Assembly (NCBI GenBank): GCA_033816765.1
Contig: CM066289.1
Coordinates: 4,216,001-4,280,000 of the forward strand
Direction: 5' to 3'
Length of the DNA: 64,000 nucleotides
From: Nothopassalora personata
Lineage: Eukaryota > Ascomycota > Dothideomycetes > Mycosphaerellales > Mycosphaerellaceae
In this document: piece after piece, positions 8,257 through 19,886 of the stretch
How positions within the stretch are numbered: position 1 is the first letter of the stretch
Layout of the letters: every line of letters starts with the position of its first letter
Position numbers and translations under genes: made by a program
Notes under the pieces: model-generated
What the model was told of the DNA's origin: nothing
The model's database searches: none
The model's input: the letters and a program-made list of their open reading frames with translations, nothing else

Positions 8257-11200
8257 CGACACAGGAAGTGTCACATCAGCACGAACACCATCCCCCACAC
8301 GAACATGAACATCACGAAATGAGAACAGTACAGGCATTTTCCTTGCAAGCCCGAACGAACACGCCCTCCTCCATAGAAGTAGATAAAGGACCCGAAGTCT
8401 CACATCACTTTGTGGTGGAGGGTAGGGCAAATGGAATACATGCATATACTTTTCTTGATGATGGTGCCAATTCTGAACTCGTGAACACTTCCTACGCGCA
8501 CAAACACAAATTTCCCTTGTATGATATCGAACCCTTCACACTAGGCCTGGGTGATGGCTCTCAAGCACCTACTATCATCACCAAAGCCACGAATATCGAG
8601 TTGAACCTCCAAGGCCATATCGAAGTCGTCAAATGCTTGGTAACCGACACCTGCTACGACATCGTCCTTGGCCTTGGGTGGCATGCAAAGCACAGCCCAC
8701 ACAAGGACTGGAAACGAAGCGTGCTCACCTTCAGCGACGACGGATGCCAAGGGCATTCACTTTACAAGAACGTCAACCTGCCAGTCGTGCTCCCTGCCTC
8801 CGAACCACCTCCGACGCCGGACCCCGACTACGACAGCCTTGAGCGGCCAGACATCAGTGACATATCGGCCTCCTCACCTGTCGAAGTCGGCGCCGAACGA
8901 GTCGAGCGCGGACGCAAGCACGACCCAGTTGACATTGAGCAAACCAGCCTCTACGAGTTGCAAAAGCTGTGCCGCACAAGAGGCGCGGAAGTGCACACCA
9001 TGTGGGTCAACCCACGCGAAACGCACGCGTCGAAGAGCGCAGCAGATCCAGTCACCGCTCAGGCATTGGGTCTGCATGCTATGACAGCACGGAAAGTCAT
9101 GGGCGGCAATGCCGCCTTTGCATGCGCTATGTATGTCGAAGACGACTACCGCAGGACGCTACGCCGCCGGCAGGAACACCAAGCGGAAGTCTACGCCATG
9201 AGCGCAGCAGATTATGATGTCTTCATGGAGAAACTGCATCGCAAGGAGAAGGAGGCTGATATAACAAAGTTGCCAGCACACTATCAGCACAGAAAGGACC
9301 TCTTCTCCAAGAAAGAATCCAGCAAACTGCCTCCGCACAGGCCTGGCCTAGACCATGAGATCAAGCTGAAGAAGGACGCTAGGCCACCTTTCAAGAGGCC
9401 GTACCCTATCTCCAACAGGGAGTCTGAAGTGGTGAAAGCGTGGGTGGATGACCAGCTTGAGAAAGGCAACATCCAGCGCAGCAACTCACCAGCAGCGTCA
9501 CCAGTCATCATCGTGAGGAAGCCAGGAGGCGGCCTGCGCGTGTGCATTGATTATCGCGCTCTGAACGCGATCACAGTCAAGTCCAGGTACCCCATTCCAC
9601 TCATCCAAGATACCCTCAATCGGATCAGTGGCAAGAAGTACTTCACAAAACTGGATGTCATCGCGGCGTTCAATCGACTACGCATCGCTGAAGGGGATGA
9701 ATGGAAAACTGCCTTCACAACGCGATATGGCCAGTTTGAATGCTTAGTAATGCCGTTTGGACTCTGCAACGCCCCTGGGACCTTTCAGTCATACATCAAC
9801 GACGCCCTTCGAGAATACCTTGACGACTTTACCTCGGCGTACCTCGACGATGCCCTGATCTTCAGCGATACTCTGGAAGAACACATCGTGCACGTGGACA
9901 AGGTGATGGCCAAGCTTCAGGCAGCTGGTCTCCAGCTCGATATCGACAAGTGCGAGTTCCACGTTCAGGAGACCAAATACCTCGGACTGGTCATTGGAGC
10001 CGAGGGTATTAAGATGGACAAGGAGAAGATTGTAGCCATCCAAGAGTGGGAGACGCCACGCAACCCAACCGATATCCTGTCATTCCTAGGCTTCTGCAAC
10101 TTCTACCGCAGGTTCATTCGCAACTATTCAGGCATCGCTTATCCCATGACACAGTTGACAAAGAAAGATGTGCCATGGCTGTGGGATGACACCTGCCAAA
10201 CAGCCTTCGACTGCATGAAGCAGGCGTTTGCTGAAGAGGACATAGTGCTCGCTCACTTCGTGCCAGGACGCGAAACTAAGCTCGAAACTGATGCCTCAGA
10301 TTTCGTCACTGCAGCAGTCCTGTCACAGAAGGGTGAGGATGGCGTATGGCGTCCTGTCGCATTCATGTCTAAGAAGATGTCACCCCAGGAGTGCAACTAC
10401 GACATCTACGACAAGGAGCTCCTTGCCATTGTCAAAGCCTTTGAAGAATGGAAGCCTGAGCTAATTTCAGGGGACATCGACGGGGATAGCGAGGATACCG
10501 ACTTCGAGAACCTCACTGATGAGAGTGGCAAGCCTATTCTCGTGTATTCAGATCACAAGAATCTCGAATGGTTCACAAGCACGAAAGTGCTCAACCGCAG
10601 ACAGGCCCGCTGGTCCGAGTTCTTGTCACAGTTCTACTTCAAGATCGTCTACATCCCTGGCAAGACCAACATCAAGCCTGACACGCTGACTCGTCGACCG
10701 CAAGATGTGCCTGCCAGCGATGAGGACCCGCGCCGACAACATCAAGAGCAAACCCTGCTGCCCGAGCACAGGTTTCTCAACATTTCACCTATGAAGATCC
10801 GCCCCGAAGGCAATGACCTTATGACAGAAATTCGCACTGCTTATGGTGCACCAGAAATGCAACAGGCCCTACGAGAGCTGGATGCCGGAGAACCTTGTGG
10901 ACTGCTACGTCGTCACCGTATGGACGACAGCGACGCAGTCGCTATAGGCGGCCTGATCTACATGAAGAATAGGTACGGCGGATACAACGTGTTCGTGCCT
11001 GATGCTCCGGATCTGCGCTTCGAGGTGTTCAAGGCCTATCACAGCACCCCTTCTGCAGGGCATCCAGGTCGAGCAAAGACCTTCGAACTGATTACGCGCG
11101 ATTTCATCTGGCCCGGCCTCTCGCAGTACGTCCGCAACAAGGTCTTTAAGTGCCACGAATGCCGCTCGTCCAAGCCTTCGCAGACCCAATACCCAGGCCT

Positions 11201-12854
11201 GCTGAAGCCCCTGCCTATTCCTTTTGAGTTATGGGACGAGATTGCTATGGACTTCGTAGTGGGACTGCCAGAGAGCACCGACTGCAATGGCGTCACATAC
11301 ACTAACGCTCTCACAATCACGGATCGCACAGGCAAAGGTTGTCACATGATCCCCGTCAAGGAGATGACGGCTGAGTACATCGCCGAAGTCTTCGTGCGAG
11401 ACTACTACCGCCTGCATGGTGCGCCGCTATCCATTGTCACCGATCGAGGGAGCCAGTGGCTGTCAGCTTTCTGGCAGCGCTTCTGCGAACTAGTCGGCAT
11501 AGACCACAAGCTGTCTACAGCCTTCCACCCTGAGACGGATGGGCAGTCTGAGAACACTAACAAGGAAATGGAGAAGTATCTCCGCGTCTTTATCGACTAC
11601 GCACAAGGAGATTGGGTGCAGTGGCTACCCCTTGCGGAGTTTGCGAAGAACAACCACGCTACTGAAGCCACTGGTGTGTCGCCTTTCTTCGCTGAGCGAG
11701 GCCGCAATCCTCGCACAGGTAACTTTAACGGCGATACACTGCCTAAGCGCCTCATGCCGACCAAGCAACGTCTGAGCGCTGAGGGAGCAGAGCGGTTCGC
11801 CCAGCAAATGAAGGACCTCCACGCACATCTCCATGAATGCTTGCGTTACGACCAAGCCCTGCAAGCTGATAATGCCAACATGCACCGCACGGTGCCGCCA
11901 CGATACGAGCCAGGCGACCATGTCTACATCAACACCAAGAACTGGAAGTCATCACGCCCAGCGAAGAAGCTCGACGTCAAGTGGTTTGGACCAGTGACTG
12001 TCACTACCGCACTCGGTGAGAATGCTTACAGTGTTGCCCTTCCAGATAAGATCCGCGTACACAACTCTTTCCACTCAAATCTCCTCAGACTCGCAGATCC
12101 GGAAGATGATGCGAGGCCGCCACCGATCGAAGTCACGGACGAGACCGGCAACACGTTCAAGACCTGGGAGGTTGAGCGTATCCTGGACTCCAAACCGAAG
12201 GGCAGAGGCATTACCATGCTAGTGAAATGGAAAGGTTACTTGGACAGTGAGTCTACTTGGGAGCCCGCGAGCGTAGTGTGCAAAGATGCACCGAAGGCAG
12301 TCGCAGACTTCAAGCATAACAACCCAACCAAGTCCATACCGGTCAACTTTCATCCGCCACCTGGTTGGATCCCAAATGAAACGTTGCGCGATATGAGACC
12401 TGAAGCAGATGTACACATTATGGATCTGGCACCTCAGGTAACCACAGTAGCACGACCGCCCTCTGTCGGCACCGGTGCTGTGGCTCTTCCTGTTGGTGAC
12501 CACACGCCTTCTAATGTTGCTGTGGGCAATAGCGAAGGGGTTTCGGTGCCTGCTTCTAATGCAACGACGGATACAACGTCGACGGACGAAGCAATCGAGG
12601 CCGCTCAGATGGAGCTGCTTGATGAAACGGATGGTATGGAGGATGATGAAGCCTTCGCATATGCACTAAGGAAGATTCAAGGTCACACGCTTCGAGACGA
12701 AGGTGTTTTGAGGGGGGGGTGGTGTCACGGCCGCTCCGCAAGTGAAGGATTTGGGATGGATCACGTGACCTCAGAGCACGTGACCAGGATGACTCAGCCC
12801 GGCCCGAAGCCGACCCGCGACACCTCGGCCCTTAAGTATAGGCCTCGACCTTAG
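8220..12854 (+). CDS. pol: Pol polyprotein of element 1 (protease, RT, RNase H, integrase, chromodomain)
   Basis: Expressed as a Gag-Pol fusion by -1 slippage; the only nearby start in frame is GTG at 8268, so I begin after the slip. The protease motif FLDDGANS (8451-8474) has D-D-G where D-T/S-G is usual. The RT runs from about 9520, with active site YLDD at 9840-9851. RNase H carries LETDASD and a DIYDKELLAIV segment. The integrase has an HHCC zinc finger (HSTPSAGHPG to CHEC), then D at 11250, D at 11442 and E at 11550, a DD35E core. The chromodomain starts near W at 12165 and contains LVKWKGY and STWEP (to about 12330). The C-terminal tail reads through the polypurine tract and 132 bp into the 3' LTR before TAG. 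Undamaged. Confidence 0.93.
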   Translation, partial: RLGHLLSATDDGPTQEVSHQHEHHPPHEHEHHEMRTVQAFSLQARTNTPSSIEVDKGPEVSHHFVVEGRANGIHAYTFLDDGANSELVNTSYAHKHKFPLYDIEPFTLGLGDGSQAPTIITKATNIELNLQGHIEVVKCLVTDTCYDIVLGLGWHAKHSPHKDWKRSVLTFSDDGCQGHSLYKNVNLPVVLPASEPPPTPDPDYDSLERPDISDISASSPVEVGAERVERGRKHDPVDIEQTSLYELQKLCRTRGAEVHTMWVNPRETHASKSAADPVTAQALGLHAMTARKVMGGNAAFACAMYVEDDYRRTLRRRQEHQAEVYAMSAADYDVFMEKLHRKEKEADITKLPAHYQHRKDLFSKKESSKLPPHRPGLDHEIKLKKDARPPFKRPYPISNRESEVVKAWVDDQLEKGNIQRSNSPAASPVIIVRKPGGGLRVCIDYRALNAITVKSRYPIPLIQDTLNRISGKKYFTKLDVIAAFNRLRIAEGDEWKTAFTTRYGQFECLVMPFGLCNAPGTFQSYINDALREYLDDFTSAYLDDALIFSDTLEEHIVHVDKVMAKLQAAGLQLDIDKCEFHVQETKYLGLVIGAEGIKMDKEKIVAIQEWETPRNPTDILSFLGFCNFYRRFIRNYSGIAYPMTQLTKKDVPWLWDDTCQTAFDCMKQAFAEEDIVLAHFVPGRETKLETDASDFVTAAVLSQKGEDGVWRPVAFMSKKMSPQECNYDIYDKELLAIVKAFEEWKPELISGDIDGDSEDTDFENLTDESGKPILVYSDHKNLEWFTSTKVLNRRQARWSEFLSQFYFKIVYIPGKTNIKPDTLTRRPQDVPASDEDPRRQHQEQTLLPEHRFLNISPMKIRPEGNDLMTEIRTAYGAPEMQQALRELDAGEPCGLLRRHRMDDSDAVAIGGLIYMKNRYGGYNVFVPDAPDLRFEVFKAYHSTPSAGHPGRAKTFELITRDFIWPGLSQYVRNKVFKCHECRSSKPSQTQYPGLLKPLPIPFELWDEIAMDFVVGLPESTDCNGVTYTNALTITDRTGKGCHMIPVKEMTAEYIAEVFVRDYYRLHGAPLSIVTDRGSQWLSAFWQRFCELVGIDHKLSTAFHPETDGQSENTNKEMEKYLRVFIDYAQGDWVQWLPLAEFAKNNHATEATGVSPFFAERGRNPRTGNFNGDTLPKRLMPTKQRLSAEGAERFAQQMKDLHAHLHECLRYDQALQADNANMHRTVPPRYEPGDHVYINTKNWKSSRPAKKLDVKWFGPVTVTTALGENAYSVALPDKIRVHNSFHSNLLRLADPEDDARPPPIEVTDETGNTFKTWEVERILDSKPKGRGITMLVKWKGYLDSESTWEPASVVCKDAPKAVADFKHNNPTKSIPVNFHPPPGWIPNETLRDMRPEADVHIMDLAPQVTTVARPPSVGTGAVALPVGDHTPSNVAVGNSEGVSVPASNATTDTTSTDEAIEAAQMELLDETDGMEDDEAFAYALRKIQGHTLRDEGVLRGGWCHGRSASEGFGMDHVTSEHVTRMTQPGPKPTRDTSALKYRPRP
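12705..12722 (+). other. Polypurine tract of element 1
   Basis: A TTTTGA segment followed by eight G and TGG lies immediately before the 3' LTR, the usual place for the plus-strand DNA primer. Element 2 has nearly the same tract (TTTTGAAGGGGGGGG). It is also coding, since pol reads through it. Confidence 0.8.
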
Positions 12855-12928
12855 AACCTACTTCTCTCTTTAGCTATCGACTTTGTTAATACTACACCCC
12901 TGCACTCTCGCACTGTAGCCTCGTGACA
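12723..12928 (+). repeat. 3' LTR of element 1
   Basis: This 206-bp copy is, by eye, base-for-base the same as 5789-5994, starting TGTCACG and ending CGTGACA and followed by the CGGTA target duplicate. The pol stop codon lies inside it at 12852-12854. Confidence 0.92.
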
Positions 12929-12933
12929 CGGTA

Positions 12934-14742
12934 TTAGGTATCCGGTATCCGTTATTCGGCTTCCTATAGGTAGTCGTTCGATAACCGCTTTAGCTAAGTT
13001 CTTAGTATTGTTTATAGTTAGGTAGCCCTATACTATACCCCTTATTATATCGAGTGTCTTGTCGAATGCGTTAGGGTTTAGGTATCGTTTTCCTAAGAAC
13101 TTTAGTAGGAATTCTTCGTGCCTTCGTTAGAGGTAGATAATTAACTTATAGAGTTTCTTTAGCGCATCTACCGTAAATGTGTATACTTCGTTTTCGTCGT
13201 CGGTGTCGCTCTCTTCTTCTTCGGATAAGTCCTCGCTTAACTCCTCCGGTACGTAATCTTCTTCGATAGTATCTAGTTCGTTTGTTTATTGTTCTAGTAC
13301 TAGTAACTAGCGTCCGTTCTATTCTAGATCCTAGTTTTCTTTATTGTCGTTATCGAAGTAAGATTCGTCTATGTCTACTTCTTAGAGCTTGTTTTGTCCG
13401 TACTAAGCTCCTAGGGTTCCTACTAGCTATCGTAGCTAGTACTCTACGCCTAACTTAGCGTAGTAGTAGGTTTAACACGAGTCCTAGTAATAGAATCGCT
13501 AGTAAAGGCTTCCGTAACCGTGTCGAGATTCCTTCTTAACTTTATAGTTAACTCCTCGTGCTATTATGCTAAACAATCTAATAGTCTTTAATTGTTAGTT
13601 ATTCGGTAGTAGTGTATATTGTTAAACATAGTATCCTCCTCGTCCTTATAAGGGGTCTAGGAGAGGCGTCGTAACCCGCTTGCTATCCTTCTCCTCTACT
13701 CTCTAGGTATAGTTAAATTGTCGGGGTCTAACACTACTCCTAGATTTACCTACCTTTAGTTACATTATATTAAACGGCTCGCGGCGTACTATATTTTTAC
13801 CGCGGCAATCCCGCGCTATATAGCCTTCTCTACTATAGGCATAGTATATAAGTTTTCCTTTTCCTTTAAAGGGTTTTCCGTAGCCCTTACTCTTATCGAT
13901 CCCCCGTCCCCGTTAGGTAACGTCTAGTTCTATTAGCTATAGTCTATAATAGGGCTAGCTTTATCGTAAGAATCCCCCCTTCGTAATATATCCCCCTAAG
14001 GGTTTACGATCCGGAGTATATCCTACTATACCTCCTACTTTAGAGTCGTATTTCTTTTCCTAGTATCGTTCCTAGAGCTAGTTATCGATATCGATCGACG
14101 CCTTTATTAGCCCTTCGAGGTTAGTAATCGTTCCTCCGTGTCTTATTAACTCGTCTTTAATAGAGTCCTTAAGCCTACGTCGGAACATAGTTATTAACGC
14201 CGTCTAGTCCTATCCGGTAATCTATCCGTATTCTTCGAATTTAGCGGCATACTCTAAAGTAGACGTCTTCTACTTTAGGTGTTAAATAATTTGTATAGCC
14301 TATTAGACTTCGTACGAGGTTCTAAAGATTAACTTTATCTTATCTTTAAAAACGGTATAGCTCCTAAATATTCCTATAGGGTCTTGTCGTCCTATACCTT
14401 TAAGGTATTCCTTAAGGTAAGGTTTGATCTAGTTCTACGTACTTCCGCAAAGGAATATAATAGCGAAGATAGTTCTTTTATTAGCATCGACTAGGTTAAA
14501 CATAAGATACATATCTATCTAATTAACCTAGTCGTCGAACTTAGCTCTATCTCTATAGAAGAGGTCTAGCTTAGTAGCCTTAACGTCGTTCCTCCTTAGA
14601 GTAGGCTCGTTATCGTTATTAGACTTATCGTCCTTCGTAGTAGTCTGTTATAGTAGCGTACGGCGGATGCTTCCTACTTCGCTAGGGGCGGGTGTTCCCC
14701 TACTAGCTACTTAAGTAGCGCTTATCCTAAGGGCGTTTAAAG
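12934..14742 (-). pseudogene. RIP-degraded gag and gag-pol linker of Gypsy A
   Basis: This continues Gypsy A on the far side of element 1. On the minus strand, a capsid-type frame starts next to the LTR at about 14730 and runs to a zinc knuckle near 13800-13860 (residues read YYAYSREGYIARDC, the RIPed form of a CX2CX4HX4C knuckle). A basic linker follows with TTPLLDPL and GRGGY, the same words as in the C copy at 44521-44787. The acidic segment near 13340-13480 leads into protease. Stops are RIP-type. Confidence 0.75.
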
Positions 14743-15102
14743 TGTTATGTCTCGTTCTAGGGCTAGTCTTAAAGGAGAGATAAGTTAAGTTACGTAGCGG
14801 TATTCTTTAGAGAGGCTAAAGCAAGCTAAGCGAAGATGAATAATAGGAATAAGAGTTATATTCTAATTAGTGAGATAGTAACATAAGTTGAACGTATTAG
14901 AACTATAAGGGTTTCTAGCGTTCCTAAATACAAAAGAGATTCGTAGATCTCGGTAATCAGTCTAATCATTCTAAGCATGAGCAGTCTAATTAGTCTAAGC
15001 ATAAGCAGTCTAATTGCTCTATGTCTAAGCGCTTAGGTAGGATAAGTTACGTGTTCGTCTTATCGTTATAATTCTAGGGTCCCTAGGAATTATTCCGTAA
15101 CA
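14743..15102 (-). repeat. 5' LTR of Gypsy A
   Basis: A 360-bp LTR on the minus strand (plus-strand start TGTTATGTCTCG, end CCGTAACA). It closely matches the solo LTR at 38361-38750 and less closely A's own left LTR at 1-634. It is followed by CGTAG, which also occurs at 14793-14797 inside the LTR and fits insertion into an older LTR of the same family. Confidence 0.75.
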
Positions 15103-15412
15103 CGTAGCGGTATTCTTTAGAGAGGCTAAAGCGAGCTAAGCGAAGATAAATGATTAGGATAAGAGTGTATTCTAATTAGTAAGATAGTAATATAAGTTAA
15201 ACGTATCGAAACTATAAGGGATTCTTAGCGTTCCTAAATATAAAGGAGATTCGTAGATCTTAGTAATTAGTCTAATTATTCTAAGCATAAGCAGTCTAAT
15301 TAGTCTAAGCATAAGTAGTCTAATCGCCCTAAGTCTAAGCGCTTAGGTAGAATAAGTTACGTACTCGTCTCGTTATTATAATTCTAGGGTCTATAGGAAT
15401 TATTCCGTAATA
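15103..15412 (-). repeat. Fragment of an older LTR split by Gypsy A
   Basis: This repeats the sequence of 14793-15102 with many differences and lacks the first 50 bp. The simplest reading is that A inserted at CGTAG in a pre-existing solo LTR whose other part lies beyond the left edge of the window. The older LTR had itself inserted in the pol of B. Confidence 0.6.
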
Positions 15413-18400
15413 CTAGTACCTCCCCTTCCCGGATCTCGCCCCGAGATCCTATAGGTATTAGGGCAATCTTAGGTCTCTAACTATACGCTATCTTAAATAG
15501 GCTTATACGTAGCGTAGGGTGGACGCTATTATTATATACGAATTTAGTAATAGCTAGCTACTTAGCCTACTCTATCTAGTTCTCGCTACAGTAATAACGA
15601 AGGTACTATTCTAAGGTTTAGTTTAACCTCTTAGTCTAACCGTTAGTCTAAGGGTAAAAAGCTATAGATAGCTTACGCTTTACCTACGCCTCGAAGTAGA
15701 AGTTACTTTAGACCTTACTGGTAAATACTAACCCGCGGTTACTTACTATACCCGCTAGGACACTATAATGCTATACGACTTCGTCTCGTAAGAGCCTCGT
15801 AAGCTCCGCGGCTATATACGTCTTAGTCGTAGGAATATATAAGTTTATTTTAGAGTAGCGGTTAACGATTACTAGGATCGTATTATATATATATTCTCCT
15901 TGCTTACTTAGCGGTAGATCCGTAATAAAATCTATAGTAATTTCTTACTATAGACCGTCTAGCCTAGGTAGTAGCTATAGCTTACCGTAGGGTCGATAGC
16001 GCCTCGCCTTTAAGGTCTAATACGCCCTATAGTTTTCAATATACTCCCTTATATCCTTACTAAGTAATTCCTACTAGTAATAACGTCGTAGTAGCTCTTT
16101 AGTCTTTACCTTACTAAAGTACCCTACTAGTAGGTCGTTATAATATATATAGAGTAGCTATACTCTTACTACGTAATCTTCGGGTACTATAATTACGTTT
16201 CTACGATAGACTAACCCGTCTTTTATATACTAGTCCTTAGCGTCCCCTTTACTAGGCGCCTACGATAAGTATACGACATACCTATCGTCTCTCCTATATA
16301 CGATTTTTATTAGTAGTATAAGTAGTTTACCTAGGCCGCCTTATATTATTATAGCGTATACTCTTACTAGTAGCGATTGGGTCCCCTACGGCTCGTAGGC
16401 TCCTACTACCGTTATCGTCGCCTTATCCTATATCTTCTTATAGGTAGCGGTTACGAGCCTTACTATAGACACGTCCTCTCTTAATAGGGATTCCTTCTAG
16501 AAAGATAGCTTACTTTATAGCGTAGGAAGTAAGTTCGACGTCTACTACGCTACGCATACGTAATTACTACGTCGCGATAGCGTATCGGCTAGGTTACTCT
16601 TCCCCGACCTATACTCTACTACGAAGTCAAAAGATTATAGAAACGTCGCTTATTAAGCTTACCTCCTATTTAGCTACTTTACTATTATAAAATCCTATAG
16701 ACTCGTATAGTCGACTAGTACCTAAACCGTATACGATACGCCTTCGAGGTACGGTCGCTAATACTTAAATGCCTCTACTACTACTAGTAGCTCCTAGTTA
16801 TAGGTCTTATAATTGTACTCGGTAGGTATTATCTTACGAGAATAGAAGGTAATTAGATACTACTTAGTCCTAAATAACTAAGAGATAATATCTATAATCG
16901 TAAAACCTAAGGTATCCGTTTTAACCCTCGTACGTAACGAAGGGTCGAAGTGCCTTAGAATAGGTACTCCGAGGAACCTAGCTTTTAGCCGTTAGAACGC
17001 TTACTCCTCGTAAGCGGACTATATAAGAGGCCCTTACTTCTTACTATTCTTATATCCCTTAAGTAGGTCTATTAATAGCTTCGTAATCCTTAAGTACCCT
17101 TCGATAAAGCGCCTATAGAAGTTATAGAATCCTAGGAAGGATTAAACCTTATAAAAACTCGTAGGCGTAGGCTATTCCTCGATTACGGCTACCCTACTCC
17201 TATCTATTAATACGCCTACGACCCTTATAATAAACCCTAGGAACTCGGTACTCTCCTAGAAGAAGCTATACTTCTTTAGGTTCGTAAATAGAGCGAACTT
17301 CCGTAGCCTCTCTAGTACTACGCGTATAGCTCGTACGTACTTCTTACGTATTACGCTATAGATAAGGATATTATCTAGGTAGACTACGTAGATATTATCT
17401 ACTATCCTAGTAAGGGCCTTATTAATATACTCCTAAAAGGTAGCTAGTACGTTAGTTAATCTAAAAGGCATAACTAAGTACTGGTAGTAACCGTATCGCG
17501 TACAAAACGTAGTCTTCTACTCGTCTCCTCGCTTAATAGGAATATAGTAGTAGGTATCCTATAGGTTAATTATAGTAAAGAGCCTTATACCCTATAGCCT
17601 ATCTAAGGTCTTACTAATTAGGGATAGTAGGCATTAGTTCTTTACTATAATCTTATTTAGGCCTCTATAATCTATATAGAGCCTAAGAGTACTATTCTTC
17701 TTTAGTACGAATAGGATAGGCGTACCCGCCTCGCTTACGGATTGCCTAATCTACCCCTTCTCTATTGCTTACGTAAGGTACTCCTTTAAGGCCTCTAGCT
17801 TAGTTAAGGACTAGTAGTATAGAGGCTTAAAAGGGGATTTCTTTCCTTCGACGAGATTAATCGTATACTTAACCCTATCGGGCATCTTACGCTTCGCCTA
17901 CTTATTAGGTACGTATATATCTCGGAAGTCTACAAATTCTTTAGGCTACGAGGGGCCCTCTCCTTCGGGTACTACTATAGTAATAGCCCGAACACTTATC
18001 GTATAAACCTACTTTAAGCTCTCGAGATCCCTAAGGAACTCGCGTACATTACGCTACTAAATCGTAGGTGTCTCGGTACCGTAGTACTACTAGTTATCCT
18101 TATCGGCCTTTATAATCTAATTAAGATACCGCTAGGGCCTACCTAAGATAACTAACGGCCTACCTATAGGCACTATATAGTAGATAGCGTCGCTTACGCG
18201 CTCTACTCCTATATTATTAGCTAGTCGTACGCGAACCGTATAAGCGCCGTAGTAATGCCCTTAGTCCTACGCGTACAACTCTAGATTTAGAAGCTTTATA
18301 CTACTAATAGACTATATCTAGTATCGGAGTATATACTCGTACGATACTAAGCTTAAATCCGTACTATTATTTAGGAGAAACGTAGCCTCGCGAAAGCCTT

Positions 18401-18480
18401 TACGTATCTCGACGGCGCCTCGTAAGTAATGCGCTAGACTTGTATTAACTTACCTTAAGGGGTCTATATAGAAACTCGGA
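15413..18480 (-). pseudogene. RIP-degraded pol of chromovirus B (3' part missing)
   Basis: Close relative of D (compare 54165-59900), on the minus strand. Read downward from about 18480 it gives protease, RT (near 17400-17760), RNase H and integrase (15415-16300), and breaks off at the LTR fragment at 15412; the 3' part should lie left of the window. CA/TG are nearly absent and stops are TAG/TAA. The reverse translation around 17450-17720 resembles the RT segment of D at 58705-58980. Confidence 0.75.
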
Positions 18481-19705
18481 CTTAGGAGCGACCCTTACCT
18501 GTTCTCTACCTTTCCCCTATTTACCCTTCTTAGTTAAAGCCTCTATAGTTTCTAGCCTACGAACCGCTTACGCGTTACGGTCCTTCTATAGGTATCTACT
18601 TTAGTACTCCGTCTTATAGTAACCCTTCTTACCGTAGCCGTAGTACTCTACCTTCGACTTCTAGCTAGTTATAGATAAGCTACTAGCGTCTCGCTACTAA
18701 CTCGTACCCGAGGCGCCTAGTACTTAACTTAACTTCTATTACTTTAGGCGATCGGCCCGCTTATATACGTCCTTAGCTTTATGCTTACGACGTATATACT
18801 ATTCGTAGTCGTACCCTCCGCTACTACCTCGGCGCTTAGTACTTTCGATACGTAAGGCTAGGACTACTAGGTCTTCTCTAGTCGTAGAGACATTATAGTA
18901 GCTAACGATAGCGGACCGTAAGTAAGGCGTAAGCTTTGCTAGTAGGTACCGTATACGCTATGCTTCCGAGTAGTTACCTAACTAGTCCTCTATAATATCT
19001 AGCTTAGTCGCGAACTATCGCGCTATCTAGTTATCCTTCTATTTCGTAACCTCGTACTCTAATATAATGTTAAGTACGCGATTTATAGAATCGCCGTATA
19101 CGGCTTTATTAGAACTCCTTAAAGTCCTAGTATATATACCCTATAAGGTTAACGGCGCTATAGTTAGTATACTATTACTTACTTACCTCTCCGCTAAGGT
19201 ATATAACCATATATAGGACCTTTAATTTGTCTATTGCGTATATAGTACCTAAGAGGGCGAAGATAAGTAAGAGCTCCTAAAGGAATACCCTTACCTTCCT
19301 TATCGAATCCCCTCTAAAAGGCGTCGGCTCTTTTAGACGCGGTCGCGTCGCATACGCTACGGCCGCGCCTCGTACTATAATATTATCGTTAGTAGTTATA
19401 GAGATAGAGGCAGGGGTTATAGTAGGGAGGTAATCTTCTCTCCTCCCTCCTATACGCTCTAGAGGCGGTACGCTTATAGCGCGTAAGATCTCTAGCCGCT
19501 CGATCTCCCGCTATATCTCTTACTCTTTAATCTTAGCCCGTAAGGCCTCTCTTCTCGTAACTAAGGCTACACGACGCGCCTACTACTATACTCTAGGGCT
19601 TAGGGGGGGCTTAGGCGACTCGCCGTCGTATACGTCGTAATCGGGCTCTATAGCGTATATAGATTATAACGAGAGGAAGCTTTAGAACTATAAGGACCGT
19701 AAGGC
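18481..19705 (-). pseudogene. RIP-degraded gag of chromovirus B
   Basis: A minus-strand frame with a RIPed zinc knuckle near 18590-18650 (YYGYGKKGYYKTEY, from a CX2CX4HX4C type: Cys and His to Tyr, as RIP produces). Capsid-like sequence lies upstream to about 19300, and an N-terminal charged region extends to about 19650. The matching part of D is 59941-61059. Confidence 0.7.
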
Positions 19706-19886
19706 TATAAGGGGATGTCGTAATATATAGTACGCCTACGATCTTCTAATCGTAGATAAACTAAAGCTTACTTTCTTCTATAGACGCTATACGCATCTCC
19801 TAGTATACGTATACGCGTTACGTACGGTATGCTAAGCCGGGCATAGCCGTATTATATATAAGGGTTAGCTATAGGCTACCCTTACA
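19706..19886 (-). repeat. 5' LTR of chromovirus B
   Basis: 181 bp from TATAAGGGG to CCCTTACA, homologous to the 195-bp LTRs of D (52071-52265, 61060-61254), which define the ends TGTTAAGGG and CCTTACA. RIP-altered. Confidence 0.7.

Larger units (their letters stand above)
5789..12928 (+). mobile_element. Intact chromodomain Gypsy retrotransposon (element 1)
   Basis: A 7140-bp element bounded by two 206-bp LTRs that I read as identical, flanked by CGGTA at 5784-5788 and 12929-12933. Inside, in order: self-priming site, gag, a -1 frameshift signal, pol with C-terminal chromodomain, and a G-rich polypurine tract. No reading frame is broken and there is no RIP signature, so it is young and probably able to move. 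It inserted into RIP-degraded Gypsy A. The chromodomain fits targeting to heterochromatin. Confidence 0.95.

Noticed and set aside
8268..8270. GTG as pol start codon (and TTG at 22851)
   Set aside because: Non-ATG starts are unlikely here, the pol frame is open further upstream, and a conserved -1 frameshift signal explains expression better.
6291..12741. Many short frames opposite to or overlapping gag and pol of elements 1 and 2
   Set aside because: Shadows of the long genes; none has a conserved counterpart in the other element, unlike the antisense gene of E.
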